Shown here: one piece after another, positions 60,319 to 64,000 of the stretch
Layout of the letters: each line of letters starts with the position of its first letter
How positions within the stretch are numbered: position 1 is the first letter of the stretch
Assembly: GCF_004134775.1 (NCBI RefSeq)
Contig: NZ_SDOZ01000003.1
Coordinates: forward strand, 104,626 to 168,625
DNA from: Candidatus Borkfalkia ceftriaxoniphila
GTDB lineage: Bacteria > Bacillota > Clostridia > Christensenellales > Borkfalkiaceae
Direction: 5' to 3'
Length of the DNA: 64,000 bases
Translations under genes and position numbers: made by a program
The notes under the pieces: generated by a model
The model's input: only the letters and a program-made list of their open reading frames with translations
Database searches by the model: none
What the model was told of the DNA's origin: nothing

Positions 60319-62400
60319 TTACATGCTGAAAAGTATATCGCCGTATGTCGGGAAAGGCCAGACCTTCGCGGCGGTATCCAACTCCATTCCGTCCGCGTAC
60401 ATGCGCAGTTCGCACATGACGGGTATGACTTTTTCCGCAAAAAATGCCGCGAGCAGCGCGGGCGTCCCGCACGCTTTGCCTTCCACGAGCAGCCCTTCCA
60501 GCGCCTCCGCCCTCTCGAACATCGCATCGTTGTCGGCGGACAGTTTTTGTATGAGCCGACGATCCGCAGCCGCTGCGGCGCCCGCCTCCTTTTTACTGCG
60601 AGCGGTGTTGCACAGCGTTTCGATGTATTCGTTGACGGCGGGCCAGATATCCCGCTTTGCCATCTCAATCATGGTAAGAGCCTCTATGTTGAGCACCTTG
60701 CAGTAATTTTCGAGCATGATATCCGTGCGGGTGACGACTTCGCGCGCGGTGAATACGCCGTTGCGCTCAAAAAGACCGATATTCTTTTTATCCGCAAAGA
60801 GAGGGAGCGCTTCCGCCGCATTTTTCAAGTTCAGCAAGCCGCGCCGCGCCGCTTCTTTCGCCCATTCCTCCGAATAGTTGTTGCCGTTGAACAGGATCCG
60901 CCCGTTCTCCTTCAACTCGCGTACCACCAGATCGTGCAATGCCGCATTGAAATCTTTTGCCCCTTCCAGTTCTTCGGCAAAGGTACGCAGCGCGTCCGCG
61001 ACGATGGTGTTGATGATGATGTTCGGACCCGCAAGCGACAGAGAAGCGCCGACCATGCGGAATTCGAATTTATTGCCCGTAAAAGCAAAGGGAGAAGTGC
61101 GGTTGCGGTCGGTCGTATCCTTCGGCAACTCGGGCAGCGTATCTACGCCGAGTTTCATCGTTTTTCTTCCCTTGTCGCTGTACTTGACGCCCCTCTCCAA
61201 CGAATCGATGACCGCTTCCAGTTCTTCGCCCAAAAACACCGATACGATGGCGGGCGGCGCTTCGTTCGCGCCAAGACGATGGTCGTTGCCGGCGCTCGCG
61301 ACGGACAGGCGCAGAAGATCCTGATGCTCGTTGACAGCCTTGATGACCGCCGTCAGAAAGAGCATGAACTGCCCGTTTTCCGCAGGTGTGGAGCCGGGAT
61401 CGAGCAGGTTCATTCCCGTATCCGTACTCATCGACCAGTTATTGTGCTTGCCGCTGCCGTTGATGCCCGCAAAAGGCTTTTCATGAAGCAAGCAATACAA
61501 TCCGTGACGGCCTGCGACCTTTTTCATCGTTTCCATCACGAGTTGGTTCTGATCGGAGGCGACGTTCGTGCTCGTAAAGACGGGGGCGAGTTCGTGTTGG
61601 CTGGGCGCGACTTCGTTGTGTTTTGTCTTTGCCAAAATGCCCAGTTTCCACAATTCTTCGTCCAAGTCCTTCATGTATTCGGAAACGCGTGTCTTAATCG
61701 CTCCGAAATAATGGTCTTCCAACTCCTGCCCTTTCGGGGCTTTCGCACCGAACAGCGTGCGTCCCGTAAAAACAAGATCTTTGCGCGCGTCGTACATTTT
61801 ACGATCGATGAGGAAATATTCCTGTTCCGCGCCGATGGTGGGATACACGCGCTTGACCGTTTCGTTGCCGAACAGGCGCAATATGCGCAGCGCCTGCTCG
61901 TTGAGCGCAGCCATACTTTTGAGAAGCGGCGTCTTTTTATCCAGTACTTCGCCGCTGTACGAAAAGAATGCCGTGGGGATATAAAGGGTGCCGTCCTTGA
62001 CGAAGGCGAAGGAGGTCGGGTCCCACGCGGTATAGCCGCGCGCCTCGAAAGTCGCGCGCACGCCGCCGCTGGGGAAACTCGACGCATCGGGTTCGCCCAC
62101 GACCAGTTCCTTGCCCGAAAATTCCATGATGACTTTGCCGTCTTTGGTGGGCGATATAAAAGAATCGTGCTTTTCGGCGGTGACGCCCGTCATGGGCTGG
62201 AACCAATGGGTAAAGTGCGTGGCGCCCTTTTCCACCGCCCAATCCTTCATCGCGTTGGCGACCACGTTTGCCACGCTCATATCCAGCGGCGCGCCCTCGT
62301 CGATGGTTTTTAAGAGCGATCTGTAAATTTCTTTCGGCAGTTTATCCTGCATGATCTGACGGTTGAATACGTTCGATGCGAACAATTCGGGGACTTTCAT
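60319..62400 (-). CDS. glnA: Glutamine synthetase, type III
   Basis: ATP-dependent ammonia assimilation into glutamine. 693 residues is the GSIII size; type I enzymes have about 470. GSIII signatures: [10 protein letters not shown] (about 62-71), [23 protein letters not shown] region (about 110), [16 protein letters not shown] (about 212) and the loop [14 protein letters not shown] (about 262). The [10 protein letters not shown] motif (about 312) binds ATP/ammonium. First gene of the nitrogen cluster, led by an ANTAR-type leader and a strong promoter. Confidence 0.97.
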   Translation of the reverse strand: MKVPELFASNVFNRQIMQDKLPKEIYRSLLKTIDEGAPLDMSVANVVANAMKDWAVEKGATHFTHWFQPMTGVTAEKHDSFISPTKDGKVIMEFSGKELVVGEPDASSFPSGGVRATFEARGYTAWDPTSFAFVKDGTLYIPTAFFSYSGEVLDKKTPLLKSMAALNEQALRILRLFGNETVKRVYPTIGAEQEYFLIDRKMYDARKDLVFTGRTLFGAKAPKGQELEDHYFGAIKTRVSEYMKDLDEELWKLGILAKTKHNEVAPSQHELAPVFTSTNVASDQNQLVMETMKKVAGRHGLYCLLHEKPFAGINGSGKHNNWSMSTDTGMNLLDPGSTPAENGQFMLFLTAVIKAVNEHQDLLRLSVASAGNDHRLGANEAPPAIVSVFLGEELEAVIDSLERGVKYSDKGRKTMKLGVDTLPELPKDTTDRNRTSPFAFTGNKFEFRMVGASLSLAGPNIIINTIVADALRTFAEELEGAKDFNAALHDLVVRELKENGRILFNGNNYSEEWAKEAARRGLLNLKNAAEALPLFADKKNIGLFERNGVFTAREVVTRTDIMLENYCKVLNIEALTMIEMAKRDIWPAVNEYIETLCNTARSKKEAGAAAAADRRLIQKLSADNDAMFERAEALEGLLVEGKACGTPALLAAFFAEKVIPVMCELRMYADGMELDTAAKVWPFPTYGDILFSM

Positions 62401-62412
62401 GGTTTACCTCCT

Positions 62413-62478
62413 GCAAAAGCAAAAGGCGCCGCGGAGAAGACCTCGCCTTTGAAGTCTCCGCCGCAACGCCTTTGTTGC
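62413..62478 (-). promoter_or_regulatory. ANTAR-responsive double hairpin and terminator in the glnA leader
   Basis: Hairpin 1 is GCAAC-AAAGGC-GTTGC (62478-62463); hairpin 2 is GACTTC-AAAGGC-GAGGTC (62456-62439). Both have the same six-base loop with A at position 1 and G at position 4, the pattern known for ANTAR targets. Hairpin 2 lies inside a longer stem (GCGGAGA/TCTCCGC, then GGCG/CGCC) followed by TTTTGCTTTTG, an intrinsic terminator. Its extended form takes bases from hairpin 1, so the two folds exclude each other. Confidence 0.85.
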
Positions 62479-62499
62479 CCGTTTGAATTTTATGCCCAA

Positions 62500-62529
62500 A
62501 TTATAATTCTTTGCCCGCCGTTTTGTCAA
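62500..62529 (-). promoter_or_regulatory. Sigma-A promoter of the glnA nitrogen cluster
   Basis: TTGACA (62529-62524), 18-base spacer, TATAAT (62505-62500). Confidence 0.85.
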
Positions 62530-62575
62530 TGATTCAGAAGAAATTCGATTTATCACAAAAAATTATATGTGCCAT

Positions 62576-62623
62576 TAGAAAAAAGTAAGCCATATTTATA
62601 CGCGCTTGCGATAAATATGGCTT
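62576..62623 (-). terminator. Terminator of the small AT-rich operon
   Basis: AAGCCATATTTAT pairs perfectly with ATAAATATGGCTT (loop of 11), followed by ACTTTTTTC on the minus strand. Confidence 0.8.
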
Positions 62624-62637
62624 ATTTCGCTCTTGGT

Positions 62638-62853
62638 TCATAACGGATATCTCTTTTCGATATCGAAATCTAATCCGTGCCGGTCCGCATTGGTCCACTG
62701 TTGTAAACATTCCAGGCATTCCGTGTATGCCACTCTCTCGCCGTATTGAAACTCTTCCCCTTCGATATTCTTATAATCGAACAACTCTTCTATCCCGACT
62801 ATTAAATGCCGCATTAGAAGTTCTAATACCTCTTCCGCACTTTTCTTACGCAT
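62638..62853 (-). CDS. Small acidic protein of unknown function
   Basis: A 71-residue, mostly helical acidic protein (EEVLELLMRHLIVGIEELFD at the start, then EFQYGERVAYTECLECLQQW). No known domain. It has a GGTGAGG ribosome site and lies four bases after the preceding reading frame, so the two form an operon. Low GC and the nearby recombinase suggest it belongs to a mobile element. Confidence 0.6.
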   Translation of the reverse strand: MRKKSAEEVLELLMRHLIVGIEELFDYKNIEGEEFQYGERVAYTECLECLQQWTNADRHGLDFDIEKRYPL

Positions 62854-62857
62854 TGCC

Positions 62858-63243
62858 TCACCCGATATCTTCGTTCATTATGTCGTCATACGACACGTAT
62901 CCTTTATAAATACAACATTCGTAAATTTTATTGATAAATCGTTCTTTTGTCAAATAAAACTTGCCTTTTTCAAAGGGGCTGTCAACTATAATGGTTATGC
63001 CTTTTCTCCCTTTCTTTACATCAGACAAACATTTTTGCAGCCATTTAGTCTTTTCGTTTTCTATGATTTCATCCATGATCGCCAAAACCTTTATCACATC
63101 GTCATCGATAACGATGTGTTCTTTTTTCTTGCCGATCCGAAAATCCGCTTCCACCTTATTCTCTTTCATCATTTTCTTAATATAAGAGAGGCGTTTTACG
63201 ATCCACTTTATCTTTGCTTTCTTCAATGTCTTTTTCTCATCAT
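62858..63243 (-). CDS. Basic helical protein of a mobile element, N-terminal frame disturbed
   Basis: The main frame codes for about 122 residues (KKAKIKWIVKRLSYIKKMMK, later a VIDDDVIKVLAIMDEII helix, ending in FINKIYECCIYKGYVSYDDI). The tail resembles short helix-turn-helix phage or ICE regulators (ArpU/sigma-like), but I cannot name it. The best start, ATG 63243/63240 after AAAAGGAGTG, is out of frame: it reads MMRKRH and stops. One more A in the A5 run at 63231-63235 would join it to the body as MMRKKTLKKAK. The body frame is open upstream to 63370 with a GTG, but no ribosome site fits there. Confidence 0.55.
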
Positions 63244-63278
63244 TATCACTCCTTTTTATTATACAAAATTCAATTACA

Positions 63279-63298
63279 GTAAAAGTTCGGACTTTTAC
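63279..63298. repeat. 20-bp perfect inverted repeat
   Basis: GTAAAAGT and ACTTTTAC around a four-base loop, about 36 bases upstream of the best start codon of the adjacent gene. A possible operator. Confidence 0.5.
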
Positions 63299-63406
63299 CA
63301 AATTATTCCATTTTTCTTTTTTAACGATCAAAAACCCAATGGAATCATCCCCTTTCTGAATGATATTCACATTTATTATAACACATTATTTATTTTATTA
63401 AAATAA

Positions 63407-63432
63407 AGACAGACGCATTAACGCGTCTGTCT
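63407..63432. terminator. Terminator-like hairpin upstream of the small operon
   Basis: AGACAGACGC pairs perfectly with GCGTCTGTCT around ATTAAC; TTCTTATAAAA follows on the plus strand, and TTTATTTTAATA follows on the minus strand. Confidence 0.7.
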
Positions 63433-63460
63433 TCTTATAAAAAATTCCTTTATATATAAA

Positions 63461-63497
63461 AAAGTTCGAATAGCTACATCGCTATTCGAACTTTTTT
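63461..63497 (-). terminator. Terminator after the serine recombinase gene
   Basis: GTTCGAATAGC pairs perfectly with GCTATTCGAAC, with A/T runs on both sides; seven U follow on either strand. It abuts the recombinase stop codon. Confidence 0.85.
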
Positions 63498-64000
63498 TAT
63501 GGCGCCGATTGAGGGAATAAGTACGAACTCAAAGAGAAAGAAGAGGCAGACCGGGAAGCGTCCCCGATCTGCTTTTCAGCTTTTTCCACATAGTTTTTGG
63601 AAAATCTTTCCGTAAATATGTTCTCCTGGAAGTTATAGGTAATCACGATACGGTCGCCGTACCAGATAATATCGCGGATAAAGGTATTTACAATCGTCTT
63701 CCGGGTTTTCATATCGTCGGGATCCTCGAACACTTTGGAGAGGAGATATTTTTCTACTTCCTCGACTGTCAGATGCGCATAGGTTTTCTGCGTTTCCTTG
63801 TTAATCTCTATATCCAGGCAGTTCACCTCGTCTTGCAGAGCCGCTAACCTGTCTTTGGTAAAATCGGTGATGATACCTTTTTCTATCGCTTTTACGATAT
63901 TATCAGCCGCTTTCTTCGCCTCGTCGCGCTTCTTAACGAGCGTCTGTAATCCCGAACTGTCTCGGATGATTTTCTCATGGACTTTGACAATGGTTTCCGC
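63497..64000 (-). CDS. Large serine recombinase, C-terminal part (runs off the window)
   Basis: Site-specific recombinase of the resolvase/invertase superfamily that moves an integrative element. 167 C-terminal residues are visible. A long coiled-coil region (LVKKRDEAKKAADNIVKAIE, then LAALQDEVNCLDIEI) is followed by the typical C-terminal strand pair RKTIVNTFIRDIIWYGDRIV and a TYNF motif. The N-terminal catalytic Ser domain lies beyond position 64000. Such enzymes usually sit at one end of their element, so an attachment site should be near. Confidence 0.88.
   Translation of the reverse strand, partial: AETIVKVHEKIIRDSSGLQTLVKKRDEAKKAADNIVKAIEKGIITDFTKDRLAALQDEVNCLDIEINKETQKTYAHLTVEEVEKYLLSKVFEDPDDMKTRKTIVNTFIRDIIWYGDRIVITYNFQENIFTERFSKNYVEKAEKQIGDASRSASSFSLSSYLFPQSAP

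Noticed and set aside
60031..62313. Open frame of 760 codons on the plus strand, antisense to glnA
   Set aside because: Shadow of the glnA reading frame; no ribosome site, no family.
63258..63263. TATAAT as promoter of the small mobile-element operon
   Set aside because: It would place the transcript start inside the ribosome binding site; likely chance in AT-rich DNA.
1..64000. rRNA or tRNA genes, CRISPR arrays and complete insertion sequences
   Set aside because: I saw no clover-leaf with a TTCGA arm, no regularly spaced repeats, and no transposase other than the partial serine recombinase.

Overview
The window is a dense 64 kb piece of a bacterial chromosome. It reads like a moderately GC-rich, anaerobic member of the Firmicutes, class Clostridia. 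The reasons are pyruvate formate-lyase, an Rnf complex, PyrK-type dihydroorotate dehydrogenase, a tRNA-sensing T-box leader, a LexA box of the Gram-positive type, type III glutamine synthetase, a SpoVB-like flippase, and AGGAGG ribosome binding sites with intrinsic terminators. A gut or rumen clostridium (perhaps Christensenellales-like) is a guess; no rRNA or tRNA is present to settle it.

Layout. 1-2.7 kb: pflB-pflA behind a ZTP (pfl-motif) riboswitch. 2.7-7.2 kb: meso-diaminopimelate dehydrogenase, a YfcE-like phosphodiesterase, galM, and a TrpB2-type tryptophan synthase controlled by a Trp T-box. 7.3-14.3 kb: a secreted polysaccharide deacetylase, then the pyrimidine operon pyrR-B-C-E-F and pyrK-D behind an attenuator. 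14.3-19.9 kb: phosphoesterase, small Cys-rich and LysM proteins, a SpoVB-like flippase, a folate ECF S-component under a THF riboswitch, and a DUF421/DUF4363 pair. 20-25.7 kb: uvrB-uvrA under LexA, and two small winged-helix/membrane paralogues. 25.8-33.1 kb: acyl-CoA synthetase, a zinc-ribbon membrane protein, MreB-like actin, Maf, Ppx/GppA, HAD phosphatase. 33.1-39.2 kb: rnfCDGEAB, in which RnfD carries three extra FMN-binding-like domains. 39.3-43.9 kb: two half-size TSUP permeases and a 1203-residue surface protein. 44-50.7 kb: rRNA methyltransferase, exonuclease, a ferritin-like protein, and the mtnN-luxS-ung-apgM operon. 50.7-62.5 kb: a nine-gene nitrogen cluster. 62.6-64 kb: an AT-rich end that carries the C-terminal part of a large serine recombinase, so a mobile element probably starts here.

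How the genes work together. The nitrogen cluster runs in one direction: glnA(III), amtB fused to PII, three split glutamate synthase subunits, an ANTAR RNA-binding regulator, dapF, dapL, asnB. The glnA leader holds two hairpins with identical AAAGGC hexaloops in front of a U-rich terminator. This is the expected target of an ANTAR antiterminator, so regulator and target are probably both in the window. Several other operons are also controlled at the RNA level: ZTP for formate/one-carbon metabolism, THF for folate uptake, tRNA-Trp for indole salvage, and an attenuator for pyrimidines.

The strongest candidates for something undescribed are the RnfD fusion with three FMN-binding-like repeats, the ANTAR-glnA circuit whose regulator has a degenerate receiver domain, the large surface protein with its tandem repeat upstream, the unassigned pyr leader RNA, and a dispersed 23-bp palindromic repeat.
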